From positions 1 through 64,000 of the forward strand of contig NZ_SOCT01000011.1 of NCBI RefSeq assembly GCF_004364435.1: DNA of 64,000 nucleotides, in the 5' to 3' direction. Position 1 is the stretch's first letter, and each line of letters begins with the position of its first letter. This DNA is from Pseudomonas sp. LP_7_YM. Lineage in GTDB: Bacteria > Pseudomonadota > Gammaproteobacteria > Pseudomonadales > Pseudomonadaceae. Position numbers and translations under genes: made by a program. Of the stretch, positions 8,858 through 17,774 are shown piece by piece. The notes beneath the pieces were generated by a model. It ran no database searches. It saw only the letters and a program-made list of their open reading frames with translations, and was not told the DNA's origin.

Positions 8858-9682
8858 ATGCCCCTGATCTTCCGCCTTCTGTTCGCCCCTCTCCTTGCCT
8901 GCCTGAGCTTCAACGCTGTGGGCGAGAAGCTGCGCCTTGTCACAGAGCCGTGGATGCCCTACGCGATGATGGAAAACGGTAAGCCGTCCGGTCTGGACTA
9001 CGACACCACGACCATCGTGTTTCAACGTATGGGGGTCGAGGTGCAGTGGCAGTTCCTGCCGTGGAAACGCTGCTTGCGCATGCTCCAGCAGGGTGAAGCC
9101 GACGGGGTGCTGGATGTCTTCAAGGCCAGGGAACGTGACAGCCTGCTGGAGTATCCGAGCGAGCCGATGTCCGACGTCAACTGGGTGCTGTTTCAGGCAG
9201 ATGACCGACCCCACCATTTCGAAACCCTTGAAGATCTCAAGGGGCTGATCATTGGTGTCTCACCGGGTTACTTGTACACACCGCAATTCGACAGCTCGAC
9301 CTCGTTCATTCGTGAACCTGCGCCGAGCCATCAGGCGAACTTCGGCAAACTGGTGCGCGGACGCATCGATCTGTTGATCACGGACCGGCGACTGGGTCAA
9401 AAGACGCTCGATCAGCTCAAGCTGCGGGGGCAGATCAGCCAGTTGTCCAATGTGCTGACCACACGCGAGCAGTTTCTCGCGCTACGGCGTAACGCAGGGA
9501 TGGATGCGTTGCTGCAACGCTTCAATGACGAACTGAAGCGGTTCAAGCGCGAGCCGGCTTATGCGCAACTGGTCACGCACTATACCGGCGAGACGCCAGT
9601 GATACCGCCGACTGTGTCAACCGCGCACCGGGCAATCGGCGTCGGCAAAACCGTTGAGCAGCATGAAAGCAGCGCGTTGTGA
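8858..9682 (+). CDS. Periplasmic solute-binding protein, family 3-like
   Basis: 274 residues with a probable Sec signal peptide (about 1-22, ending NAVG). The mature start EKLRLVTEPWMPYAM and the segments GLDYDTTTIVFQRMGV, LKGLIIGVSPGYLY and GRIDLLITDR follow the two-lobed extracellular solute-binding family 3 (polar amino-acid type). No permease or ATPase gene is adjacent, so it is an orphan. It may feed a transporter elsewhere or be a periplasmic sensor subunit. The ligand cannot be inferred. It lies 71 bp after the glycosyltransferase gene. Confidence 0.75.
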   Translation: MPLIFRLLFAPLLACLSFNAVGEKLRLVTEPWMPYAMMENGKPSGLDYDTTTIVFQRMGVEVQWQFLPWKRCLRMLQQGEADGVLDVFKARERDSLLEYPSEPMSDVNWVLFQADDRPHHFETLEDLKGLIIGVSPGYLYTPQFDSSTSFIREPAPSHQANFGKLVRGRIDLLITDRRLGQKTLDQLKLRGQISQLSNVLTTREQFLALRRNAGMDALLQRFNDELKRFKREPAYAQLVTHYTGETPVIPPTVSTAHRAIGVGKTVEQHESSAL

Positions 9683-9900
9683 TAGCTCTGTTATACTCGG
9701 GCGTTCCCGCCAGGCTTACGCCCGGACGCTCGGTCTCACAGAAGACTTCTCGATCACGTCAACAGCGCACTTTCTTTCACGCGCTCATGCCACGAGTTGA
9801 ACTTACAGACCTCGGGATCGCGCCATTCGATGACCAATTCGCGCCGAGCAGATCATTCCTATTCGGGCCCTAATTGCCCCAACTCAAGACAGGATTACTC

Positions 9901-11799
9901 ATGTCCTTTGCTTCCCTCGGTCTCTCCGAGGCTTTAGTCAGCGCCATCGAGGCTGCTGGCTATACCCAGCCTACTCCGGTGCAACAGCGGGCCATTCCCG
10001 CCGTGTTGCAAGGCCGCGATCTGATGGTCGCCGCTCAGACAGGTACAGGTAAAACCGGCGGTTTCGCGCTTCCGATTCTGGAGCGCCTGTTCCCCGCCGG
10101 TCACCCGGACAAATCCCAGCGTCACGGCCCGCGCCAACCCCGCGTACTGGTCCTGACCCCTACCCGTGAACTCGCAGCCCAGGTTCACGACAGCTTCAAG
10201 ATCTACGCCAAAAACCTCAAGTTCGTCAGCGCCTGCATCTTCGGCGGTGTCGGCACGAACCCACAGGTTCAGGCCATGGCCCGCGGCGTCGATGTACTGG
10301 TCGCCTGCCCAGGTCGCCTGCTGGACCTGGCCGGTCAAGGCAGTGTCGACCTGTCTCATGTGGAAATCCTCGTCCTCGACGAAGCTGACCGCATGCTCGA
10401 CATGGGCTTCGTTCACGACGTGAAGAAAGTCCTCGCCCGCCTGCCTTCCAAGCGCCAAAACCTGCTGTTCTCGGCCACGTTTTCGTCGGACATCACCGCT
10501 CTGGCCGGCAAGCTGCTGCACAACCCGGAACGCATCGAAGTCACGCCGCCCAACACCACGGTCGAGCGCATCGAGCAGCGCGTGTTCCGCCTGCCTGCCA
10601 ACCACAAGCGCTCGTTGCTGGCGCACCTGATCACTCAGGGCGCGTGGGAGCAGATACTGGTATTCACCCGCACCAAGCACGGCGCCAATCGTCTGGCCGA
10701 GTACCTGGACAAGCACGGCCTGAGCGCTGTGGCCATTCACGGTAACAAGAGCCAGAACGCCCGTACCAAAGCGCTGGCCGACTTCAAGGCTGGCACTGTT
10801 CGCATCATGGTCGCCACCGACATCGCCGCGCGGGGCCTGGACATCGACCAACTGCCGCACGTGGTCAACTTCGAGCTGCCGAACGTCGATGAAGACTATG
10901 TACACCGCATCGGCCGTACCGGTCGTGCGGGACGTTCCGGTGAAGCTATTTCGCTGGTCGCACCGGACGAAGAGAAACTGCTCAAGAGCATCGAGCGCAT
11001 GACCAAACAGAAGATCGCCGACGGTGATCTGATGGGCTTCGACATCAACGCCGTCGAGGCCGAGAAGCCGGAAGTCCGCGAACGCCCTGACGTGCGCAAC
11101 CCGCGCAACGCCCGTGGCCCGCGTGGCGACGGTCCCAATGGCGGCGGTGGTGGTGGCGGTCGCAAGGACAAAGGCAAAGACAAGGGCAAGGAAAAACCGG
11201 CTGCCGCGGCGGCGGGCGAACGTCCAGCACGTCCGGCTCGCCAGCAGAAGCCTCGTCAGGGCACGCCATCGGCCGAAGCACGTCCATCGCAACCGGCTGC
11301 ACAGCGTTCAGACCGCGCCCCGGACGAGTTCCTCGATGACGAAGTGGATAACTTCGGTAACCGCGCCGACTACGTCAGCCCCTATCAAGGCAAGAACCAG
11401 CAAGGGCGCAACCGTCGTCCTGGCGCTCCGGCCACAGGCTCGGCTCCGGCCCCTCGTGGTCAGGCACCAGGCCGCAGCGGCCCGCGCAACGGTTCGACTG
11501 ACGGAGCAAGCACCGGCGCCGGCGCGCCGGCCAAGCGTAGCGGTCCACGTACAGGCTCAGGCCGTGAGGGTCAGCCTCATCGCGACGAGCAGCCGCGTAA
11601 TCGCCGCCCGGCGCGTGATGATCAGCCTGCACGTCAAGAGCCGGCCGTTCGTGGCCCTCGCGATGGGCAGCCAGCACCGAAGATCATGCACAAGGAGTCG
11701 AAGAGCGATCGTTTCCCCTCGGCCGACCTGCTCGACGAGTTGCCGAATCGCCCACGTGGTGAAAAGCCAGCCCTGCTGACCCGTAATCGCGAGGGTTAA
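9901..11799 (+). CDS. rhlE: DEAD-box ATP-dependent RNA helicase
   Basis: 632 residues. The helicase core (about 1-390) shows the Q motif region, AQTGTGKT, PTRELA, VLDEADRMLD, the SAT motif and HRIGRTGRAGR. After it comes a tail of about 240 residues rich in Arg, Gly, Pro and Ala, typical of Pseudomonas RhlE and thought to bind RNA. It unwinds structured RNA in ribosome maturation, decay and cold growth. The ATG after AGGA is preferred over a TTG 27 nt upstream. The 218-bp region before it holds a TATACT hexamer (9692-9697) that could be the -10 of a promoter giving a leader of about 200 nt; no -35 is convincing. Confidence 0.95.
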   Translation: MSFASLGLSEALVSAIEAAGYTQPTPVQQRAIPAVLQGRDLMVAAQTGTGKTGGFALPILERLFPAGHPDKSQRHGPRQPRVLVLTPTRELAAQVHDSFKIYAKNLKFVSACIFGGVGTNPQVQAMARGVDVLVACPGRLLDLAGQGSVDLSHVEILVLDEADRMLDMGFVHDVKKVLARLPSKRQNLLFSATFSSDITALAGKLLHNPERIEVTPPNTTVERIEQRVFRLPANHKRSLLAHLITQGAWEQILVFTRTKHGANRLAEYLDKHGLSAVAIHGNKSQNARTKALADFKAGTVRIMVATDIAARGLDIDQLPHVVNFELPNVDEDYVHRIGRTGRAGRSGEAISLVAPDEEKLLKSIERMTKQKIADGDLMGFDINAVEAEKPEVRERPDVRNPRNARGPRGDGPNGGGGGGGRKDKGKDKGKEKPAAAAAGERPARPARQQKPRQGTPSAEARPSQPAAQRSDRAPDEFLDDEVDNFGNRADYVSPYQGKNQQGRNRRPGAPATGSAPAPRGQAPGRSGPRNGSTDGASTGAGAPAKRSGPRTGSGREGQPHRDEQPRNRRPARDDQPARQEPAVRGPRDGQPAPKIMHKESKSDRFPSADLLDELPNRPRGEKPALLTRNREG

Positions 11800-11808
11800 G
11801 CCAAGCTG

Positions 11809-11847
11809 AAACAACAACGCCCCGACTGGTTCGGGGCGTTGTTGTTT
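11809..11847 (+). terminator. Strong intrinsic terminator of rhlE
   Basis: AAACAACAACGCCCCGA (11809-11825) pairs perfectly with TCGGGGCGTTGTTGTTT (11831-11847) around a 5-nt loop, starting 9 nt past the stop codon. It is A-rich before and T-rich after, so it could work in both directions. Confidence 0.92.
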
Positions 11848-11896
11848 GTGGCTCTGCAAGCGCGCTCCAACCCGGAATATGGAGCTCTTCACGAAA

Positions 11897-11920
11897 AACG
11901 CCGACCCTGAGGTCGGCGTT
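11897..11920 (-). terminator. Intrinsic terminator of the yceI operon
   Basis: AACGCCGACC (11897-11906) and GGTCGGCGTT (11911-11920) form a perfect 10-bp stem with a 4-nt loop. On the minus strand it is followed by a short T tract and lies about 20 bp after the yceI stop. Confidence 0.85.
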
Positions 11921-11940
11921 GTTCATTGCAACAACCCGTC

Positions 11941-12537
11941 TTACTTGGCTTTGACGCCTTCGAAGGTGATGTCCAGGGTCATGGTGTCGGACTGTGGACC
12001 CAGGTCCATCATCTTGCCGAAATCAGAACGCTTGATCGTGGTGGTGCCTTCAAAACCTGCACGGTAGCCGCCCCACGGATCCTTGCCCTCACCCAGGAAG
12101 GTGGTTGCGACGGTCACAGGCTTGGTCACGCCGTGCAACGTCAGGTCGCCGATGACATCAGCGGTGGTCTTGCCGTCGGCGTTCTTGCCGACGTTGGTGA
12201 CCTTGGTGGACACGAACTTGGCGTCAGGATAGGTCGCGACGTCCAGGAAGTCCTTGCTGCTGATGTGCTTGTCGCGCTCGGCATGGTTGGTGAAAACACT
12301 GGCGGTCTTCACGTCGATCTTGATCTTGCTGTCTTCAGGCTTGGCGGCATCGAAGCTGAACGTACCGCTCCAGTCCTTGAACGTGCCGTAGATGAAGCTG
12401 TAGCCCAGGTGGCTGATCTTGAAGTTGATGAAGGCGTGCTGGCCTTCCTTGTCGATGGTGTAGTCAGCAGCCATAGCCTGGCCAGCCGAGAGCAGTGCAG
12501 TACCGAGAGCCAATACAGCAAGCGTCTTTTTCAACAT
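11941..12537 (-). CDS. yceI: YceI-family periplasmic protein (PasP-like)
   Basis: 198 residues. The signal peptide is MLKKTLAVLALGTALLSAGQ, cut after AMA. The mature part ADYTIDKEGQHAFINFKISH opens the YceI beta-barrel, a lipocalin-like fold that binds polyisoprenoid lipids. The P. aeruginosa orthologue region is known as PasP, reported as a small secreted protease; no protease motif is visible here. The start chosen has AAAAGGAA at a good distance; a start 11 codons earlier would spoil the signal peptide. It follows a cytochrome b561 gene by 32 bp, the usual pairing, which suggests a redox or lipid-quinone partnership. Confidence 0.92.
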   Translation of the reverse strand: MLKKTLAVLALGTALLSAGQAMAADYTIDKEGQHAFINFKISHLGYSFIYGTFKDWSGTFSFDAAKPEDSKIKIDVKTASVFTNHAERDKHISSKDFLDVATYPDAKFVSTKVTNVGKNADGKTTADVIGDLTLHGVTKPVTVATTFLGEGKDPWGGYRAGFEGTTTIKRSDFGKMMDLGPQSDTMTLDITFEGVKAK

Positions 12538-12569
12538 GTGTTGTGTTCCTTTTGAGTTGAGAGTGAGCA

Positions 12570-13121
12570 TCAGGCCTTGCGACCCAGCATCCGAATCAGC
12601 GTCGCATCACGGTCGATGAAGTGATGCTTCAAAGCGGCCAGTCCGTGGAGTACCGCAAAAATCACCAAGGTCCAGGCCAGGTACAAGTGCACTTGACCTG
12701 CAACGTCTGCCTGGTCAGGCAGTCCGCTGATCAAAGCAGGGACTTCGAACAGTCCAAACACCGATATTCCGACGCCATCGGCGGTGGAAATCAGGTAACC
12801 GGCGAACATCACCAGAAACAAGTCCAAGTAGAGAAACGCATGCCCCAGTCTGGCAGCAACCCGTATAAACCGGGTGTGGTTGACCGGCGCCGGCGGCGGC
12901 GGGCTGACACAGCGCCAGACCACGCGAATCAGCATGAAAAGAAACAGCACGATGCCGATGCTCTTGTGCAGATCAGGGCCAGCCTTGCGCCAGCTGTCGT
13001 AGTAACCCAGGCCGACCATCCACAAACCCAGCGCAAACATGCCGAACACAGTCAGCGCGACGCCCCAATGCAAAACGATGCTGACCCAGCCATATCGAGA
13101 AGAAGAGTTGCGTAACTGCAT
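12570..13121 (-). CDS. Cytochrome b561 family membrane protein
   Basis: 183 residues with four transmembrane helices. Candidate haem-ligand histidines lie in VLHWG (helix 1), DLHKS (helix 2), QVHLY and VLHGLAAL (helix 4), as in bacterial cytochrome b561 of the CybB/YceJ type. It probably passes electrons between the quinone pool and a periplasmic partner. The product of the next gene, the lipid-binding YceI protein, is the likely partner, since the two genes form an operon. Confidence 0.9.
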   Translation of the reverse strand: MQLRNSSSRYGWVSIVLHWGVALTVFGMFALGLWMVGLGYYDSWRKAGPDLHKSIGIVLFLFMLIRVVWRCVSPPPPAPVNHTRFIRVAARLGHAFLYLDLFLVMFAGYLISTADGVGISVFGLFEVPALISGLPDQADVAGQVHLYLAWTLVIFAVLHGLAALKHHFIDRDATLIRMLGRKA

Positions 13122-13202
13122 GTGTGAGTCCCTATAAATTCCGAGAGAAAGACTAGCCGTTTACCTATCGAAAGAAAGCGCAAATTTTCGCTGTGAAATA
13201 TC

Positions 13203-13225
13203 AGGAAATACGATTGAAATTTCCT
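13203..13225. promoter_or_regulatory. Candidate operator upstream of the cytochrome b561-yceI operon
   Basis: AGGAAAT (13203-13209) and ATTTCCT (13219-13225) are perfect inverted repeats with a 9-nt spacer in an AT-rich stretch 80-100 bp upstream of the cytochrome start. A -10-like TATAAG reads on the minus strand at 13231-13226. The rest of the gap 13122-13475 holds a REP pair and a terminator and no gene. Confidence 0.35.
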
Positions 13226-13290
13226 CTTATATTTTTCCCCTCAGAGGGTTAACACAACGTTATGCGGGGCGTGGGTCTCACGGTTCACCG

Positions 13291-13387
13291 CGCAAGCGTA
13301 TTCATTCGCGATGCAGCGGTACAGCGGTACAGCCGATAAAGATCTGTCGGATTACCGACCCGTCGCGAATAAATTCACTCCCACAGG
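13291..13387. repeat. REP pair (REPIN-like), copy 1
   Basis: Inverted arms GCGTATTCATTCGCGAT (13296-13312) and TCGCGAATAAATTCACTCCCACAGG (to 13387) surround about 60 bp. These are degenerate copies of the Pseudomonas REP GTGGGAGCGAATTCATTCGCGA. Such pairs are non-autonomous and are spread by a RAYT transposase encoded elsewhere. Confidence 0.7.
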
Positions 13388-13431
13388 TATAAAAACGCCC
13401 CAGAGCCGGCGCTTGTTCATCAGACGAAAAA

Positions 13432-13455
13432 AAGGCGCGGTATTAACCGCGCCTT
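13432..13455 (-). terminator. Intrinsic terminator of the amine oxidase gene
   Basis: AAGGCGCGGT (13432-13441) and ACCGCGCCTT (13446-13455) form a perfect 10-bp stem with a 4-nt loop. On the minus strand it is followed by a run of seven T. It lies just past the amine oxidase stop codon. Confidence 0.92.
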
Positions 13456-13475
13456 CTAATTTCAGCCATTGAGCA

Positions 13476-15245
13476 TCAGTTTTTGCTGTCGGTGGCCGGG
13501 GTCGCTGCGTTGTCGCTTGTGGCCTTGGCCGGGGCTTTCTTCGCCGCTTCGGCCTTGGTTGGGGCCTTGTGCGTCGCAGCCGGCTTGGCTGGCGCCTTCT
13601 TCACAGGCGCTTTCTTGGTAGGCTCTTTCTTCGCCGGTGCCTTTTTCGCAGGCTCGACCGCTGGCTTGGCCGGCTCGACCACCGGGGCAGGTGGCGGCAT
13701 AACCGGCGCTGGGACCGGTGCAGGAGCAGGCTCCGGTGCTTTTTCGGCAGGCTTGGGTTCCGGCTTGGAGCCGCCGAACAGGTTCGAGAAGAAGCCGCCG
13801 ATGCCGCCGCCGCTTGCTTTCGCAGGCTCAGGCGCTTTGGCGGGTGCGGCCTTCACAGGCTCGAAGGATTTGCCCGCCGCCAGGTCCTGCACCTGGCTGG
13901 CAGCACGCTGCCCCGTGCGCAATGCACCTTCCAGCGTGCCAGGGTAAAGACTGTCGGTATGCTCACCGGCAAAAGCTACGCGCTGCAGCGGTTTTTCCCA
14001 CAAACGCCAGTACTTGCTGATTTGCCCCGGACCGAAGGCCAGGTAGGCACCACCGGTCGAAGGGTCGACGCTTGAGCGACGGATCTCGTAGCCGGTGAAG
14101 GCACCACGCGCCTGAGGATAGAACGCGTGCAGACGAATCAGCACCTGGTCGACCATCTGCTTGTCGGCGAAGGACTGCATGATCCGCGCATTGTCGCCCG
14201 ACAGGTTGATGACCGCGTTGGCGCCGCCCTTCAAGGCCGGTTCGATCCACAGCATGCCGAGGCCAGTGTTGCTATAGATTTCACCGGACATGCGCGCTTT
14301 GCTGTCCCAGACCGGCGTCTTGAACTTGAGCATGATCTGGTCATGCCAGCCGTAGTTGGTGCTCTTGATTGCGCCCTGATGCTGAGCGTCCAGCGCCGGG
14401 GTCAGTTGGATCTTGCCCAGCGCGCGCAGTGGCACGGCGAGGACCACATAATCGGCCTGATAACCCAAAGCGCCAACTTTGACGGTCACGCCGTCCTTGT
14501 CCTGGCTGATGGCCGATACCGGCGAATTGGTCTTGATCACTTTCAGTTGTTTGACAAACTCCTCGGCCAGCACGACGCTGCCACCCGGCAGGCGCGCGGC
14601 GCGACGGTCACGTTCGTCAATATCGCGATTAACGCGTGCCTGCTGTGCCAGATACAGCAACGACAGCCGCGAAGGCTCGTCATAGCGAGTGCGAATCTGC
14701 TGGTTGATCAACTGCCGCGCGGTCGGCGGCAAGGCCAGGCGGTCCAGCCAGTTGGCGACGTTGATCTGGTCAAGGGCGAACAGCGTGCTGTTGGCGGCCG
14801 GGTTTTCCGGGTCCGTGATCGACCGGGCGATGTCATCGATGGCCGCCTCGTAGCGCTTGATCGCTTCAGCGGTTGCGGGTTGCCTGGTCGCCAGATCCGC
14901 AGCAGAGAAATACTCACCTTCGATCAGGTAGCCCGGGGTACGCACGTATTCAGGCGCAGGGATGGATTTGAGCTTGAAGCGATCCAGATACTGATTGAGC
15001 ACCGGTTGCGCCTTGGCATTGCCGATCCACTCGCCGCCGGCAAGCCCGGAACGTCCGCCGACATTCGGTTTGGCTTCCAGCAAGGTGACTTGCCAGCCCT
15101 TGTTTTGCAGCTCGTAAGCCGCCGTCAGACCCGCAAGGCCGCCGCCGACGACGATCGCCGTATGCGGCTTATCCACGGCAAGCGCCGAAGCGCTCACCAG
15201 CCCAACCATCACCAACGCACAGGCGCGCAGCCAACCAGAAAGCAT
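13476..15245 (-). CDS. Exported FAD-dependent amine oxidase with lysine-rich tail
   Basis: 589 residues. The signal peptide (about 1-23, ending ASALA) is followed by an FAD-binding fold, AIVVGGGLAGLTAAYE (GGGLAG 34-39) and LLEAKPNVGGR. The oxidase domain closes with FAGEHTDSLYPGTLEGA, the flavin-contact motif of monoamine oxidases. It should oxidise an amine in the periplasm to an aldehyde with H2O2 release. From about residue 455 comes a 135-residue low-complexity tail: a GGFFSNLFGG motif, a Pro/Ala/Glu part, then repeated KKAPAK/KKAPVK units like a histone H1 tail. An enzyme of this family would normally end near residue 455. A Sec-exported folded flavoprotein is itself unusual, so FAD loading outside, or export by another route, is open. 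Confidence 0.85.
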   Translation of the reverse strand: MLSGWLRACALVMVGLVSASALAVDKPHTAIVVGGGLAGLTAAYELQNKGWQVTLLEAKPNVGGRSGLAGGEWIGNAKAQPVLNQYLDRFKLKSIPAPEYVRTPGYLIEGEYFSAADLATRQPATAEAIKRYEAAIDDIARSITDPENPAANSTLFALDQINVANWLDRLALPPTARQLINQQIRTRYDEPSRLSLLYLAQQARVNRDIDERDRRAARLPGGSVVLAEEFVKQLKVIKTNSPVSAISQDKDGVTVKVGALGYQADYVVLAVPLRALGKIQLTPALDAQHQGAIKSTNYGWHDQIMLKFKTPVWDSKARMSGEIYSNTGLGMLWIEPALKGGANAVINLSGDNARIMQSFADKQMVDQVLIRLHAFYPQARGAFTGYEIRRSSVDPSTGGAYLAFGPGQISKYWRLWEKPLQRVAFAGEHTDSLYPGTLEGALRTGQRAASQVQDLAAGKSFEPVKAAPAKAPEPAKASGGGIGGFFSNLFGGSKPEPKPAEKAPEPAPAPVPAPVMPPPAPVVEPAKPAVEPAKKAPAKKEPTKKAPVKKAPAKPAATHKAPTKAEAAKKAPAKATSDNAATPATDSKN

Positions 15246-15479
15246 TCAGCGAACTCCGGAATAAAAGAGGGAATTGTCGGATTTTGTTGCCCGATTCTTC
15301 GAAGAGCGCGCAGGATACGCCAGCGGTGATACGCCCGCCAGCAATGTCCGTCGCGCGTATTTGCGCCGCCCGACACATAAGAAAAGAAGGCGCTAAAGGT
15401 TGTCCCGCTGTCACGCTTTGCATAGGCTTGCGCGATTGTCTGCCCTCGCCCCGTGCGAGCCGTTAGCTGGAGATTACCG

Positions 15480-16886
15480 ATGGGCCTTAACAACGACTGG
15501 ATGCAGCGCGACCTTAAAGTCCTGTGGCACCCCTGCACCCAGATGAAAGACCACGAAAACCTGCCGCTGATACCGATCAAGCGCGGTGAGGGGGTCTGGC
15601 TGGAAGACTTCGAGGGCAAGCGTTACCTCGACGCCGTCAGCTCCTGGTGGGTCAACGTTTTCGGCCATGCCAATCCGCGCATCAACCAGCGCATCAAGGA
15701 TCAGGTCGATCAGCTGGAGCATGTGATCCTGGCGGGTTTCAGCCATCAGCCGGTGATCGAGTTATCGGAGCGTCTGGTGGCGATGACGCCGGAGGGCCTG
15801 ACGCGGTGTTTCTACGCCGACAACGGTTCGTCCTGCATCGAAGTCGCGCTGAAAATGAGCTTTCATTACTGGCTCAATCGCGGCAAGCCGGACAAGAAAC
15901 GCTACGTGACGCTGACCAACAGCTACCACGGTGAGACGGTGGCAGCGATGTCGGTCGGCGACGTGCCGCTGTTTACCGAGACGTACAAGGCGCTGCTGCT
16001 GGACACGATCAAGGTGCCGAGCCCGGACTGCTACCACCGCCCCCAAGGCGTGAGCTGGGAGGAGCACACCCGTACGATGTTCGCGGTGATGGAGCAGACA
16101 CTGGCCGAGCATCACGATACAGTCGCGGCGGTGATCATCGAGCCGCTGATTCAGGGCGCCGGCGGCATGCGCATGTATGACCCGATCTACCTCAAGCTGC
16201 TGCGCGAGGCCTGTGATCGGTACGGCGTGCATCTGATTCACGATGAAATCGCCGTCGGCTTCGGTCGTACCGGAACGATGTTTGCCTGCGAGCAAGCCGG
16301 CATCCGCCCGGACTTTCTGTGCCTGTCCAAAGCGTTGACCGGTGGCTACCTGCCGCTGGCGGCGTGCCTTACCACCGATGACGTCTACGCTGCTTTCTAT
16401 GACGACTACCCGACCCTGCGCGCCTTTCTGCACTCGCACAGTTACACCGGTAACCCATTGGCCTGCGCCGCTGCACTGGCAACACTGGATATCTTCGAGC
16501 AGGACAACGTCATTGAGAACAACAAGGCGCTGGCGCAACGCATGAAGAGCGCGACGGCGCATCTGCAGGATCACCCGCACGTGGCCGAAGTCCGGCAGAC
16601 CGGTATGGCCCTGGCTATCGAGATGGTGCAGGACAAGGCGACCAAAGCGGCGTACCCCTGGCAGGAGCGTCGTGGGCTGAAGGTCTTCGAGCACGCTCTG
16701 ACCCGCGGTGCATTGCTGCGACCTCTGGGCAGTGTGGTGTACTTCCTGCCGCCGTACGTGATCACGCCTGAGCAGATCGACTTTCTGGCAGAAGTGGCCA
16801 GCGAAGGCATCGACATCGCCACGCGCAGCAGCGTCAGCGTGGCCGTGAGAGAGAATTTCCATCCGGATTTCCGTGATCCGGGTTGA
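15480..16886 (+). CDS. bioA: Adenosylmethionine-8-amino-7-oxononanoate aminotransferase
   Basis: 468 residues, a class III PLP-dependent aminotransferase. It makes 7,8-diaminopelargonate in biotin synthesis using SAM as amino donor. Visible features: WHPCTQMKDHE near the N-terminus, SSWWVNVFGHANP, NSYHGETVAAMSVGD, HDEIAVGFGRTGTMFA with the PLP-contacting Asp, and LSKALTGGYLPLAA with the Schiff-base lysine. The ATG follows a GGAG by 7 nt. It is transcribed away from the amine oxidase gene; other bio genes are not in the window. Confidence 0.95.
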   Translation: MGLNNDWMQRDLKVLWHPCTQMKDHENLPLIPIKRGEGVWLEDFEGKRYLDAVSSWWVNVFGHANPRINQRIKDQVDQLEHVILAGFSHQPVIELSERLVAMTPEGLTRCFYADNGSSCIEVALKMSFHYWLNRGKPDKKRYVTLTNSYHGETVAAMSVGDVPLFTETYKALLLDTIKVPSPDCYHRPQGVSWEEHTRTMFAVMEQTLAEHHDTVAAVIIEPLIQGAGGMRMYDPIYLKLLREACDRYGVHLIHDEIAVGFGRTGTMFACEQAGIRPDFLCLSKALTGGYLPLAACLTTDDVYAAFYDDYPTLRAFLHSHSYTGNPLACAAALATLDIFEQDNVIENNKALAQRMKSATAHLQDHPHVAEVRQTGMALAIEMVQDKATKAAYPWQERRGLKVFEHALTRGALLRPLGSVVYFLPPYVITPEQIDFLAEVASEGIDIATRSSVSVAVRENFHPDFRDPG

Positions 16887-16904
16887 TTGAGCGAACAAAC
16901 CAAC

Positions 16905-16996
16905 CTGTGGGCGCGAATGCATTCGCGAAAAATCGTAACCCCGATAGCGCCGTGTCAGCCGCTACGCCCTATCGCGCATGAACTCGCGCCCACAGT
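16905..16996. repeat. REP pair, copy 2 (bioA-rsmE)
   Basis: CCTGTGGGCGCGAATGCATT at 16905 faces GCATGAACTCGCGCCCACAG ending at 16996, enclosing about 50 bp. It fills most of the 148-bp gap between bioA and rsmE. Confidence 0.75.
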
Positions 16997-17034
16997 GCAA
17001 ATGCCGCAACTGAAGAATTTACAGAGAAACAACC

Positions 17035-17754
17035 ATGAGACTCTCGCGCTTTTTCATAGACGCCACCCTAAGCACAGGTGAACACGCACTGCCCGAAGCC
17101 CAGGCGCATTACATCAGCCGGGTGTTGCGCATGACCGAGGGTGATGCGGTGCAGCTGTTCGACGGCTCAGGCCTGGAGTTTCATGCCACATTGGCCGAGG
17201 TCGGCAAAAAGCATGTGCGCGTTCAGGTAACCGAAAGCTTCCCGGGCCTGGTTGAGTCGCCGCTGCAGATCCATCTCGGGCAAGGGCTTTCCCGTGGTGA
17301 GCGCATGGACTGGGCGATCCAGAAAGCTACCGAATTGGGCGTCACGCAAATCACCCCGATTCTCAGTGAGCGCTGCGAAGTTCGCCTCAAAGACGAGCGG
17401 GCCGAAAAACGTCAGACCCATTGGCAACAGATCGCGATCAGCGCGTGTGAGCAGTGCGGGCGTTCCGTGGTGCCAGTGGTCAATCCCCCTGTAACGCTGA
17501 GCGACTGGCTCAAACACACGGAAGCGGATCTGAAGCTGGTACTGCATCCGGTTGCCGAACCATTGGTGAGTCATGAAAAACCCCGGACGCTGGCGTTCCT
17601 GATCGGGCCGGAAGGCGGTTTGAACGAGGCCGAGGTGGACCAGGCTCAGGACGCAGGCTTCCACGCCGCCCGCCTTGGCCCCCGTGTGCTGCGCACGGAA
17701 ACGGCGCCGGTCGTGGCTTTGAGCGTCGCGCAGCAGCTGTGGGGGGATTTTTAG
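17035..17754 (+). CDS. rsmE: 16S rRNA m3U1498 methyltransferase
   Basis: 239 residues. RsmE methylates U1498 of 16S rRNA using SAM. It has the small N-terminal PUA-like domain and the C-terminal SPOUT (knotted) domain, with the signature LIGPEGGLNEAEVDQA and the final LGPRVLRTETAPVVALSVAQ that closes the knot. Length and ends are typical. It follows bioA after a REP pair. Confidence 0.96.
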   Translation: MRLSRFFIDATLSTGEHALPEAQAHYISRVLRMTEGDAVQLFDGSGLEFHATLAEVGKKHVRVQVTESFPGLVESPLQIHLGQGLSRGERMDWAIQKATELGVTQITPILSERCEVRLKDERAEKRQTHWQQIAISACEQCGRSVVPVVNPPVTLSDWLKHTEADLKLVLHPVAEPLVSHEKPRTLAFLIGPEGGLNEAEVDQAQDAGFHAARLGPRVLRTETAPVVALSVAQQLWGDF

Positions 17755-17774
17755 TTCATGGCGGCGCAACCCAT

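Noticed and set aside
9679..9873. Possible 64-codon gene before rhlE starting with GTG
   Set aside because: No ribosome site, no motif, and it fills what looks like the rhlE leader.
13500..13700. Repetitive DNA considered as a CRISPR-like or tandem array
   Set aside because: The repetition comes from codons of the Lys/Ala/Pro tail of the amine oxidase; units are irregular and have no spacers.
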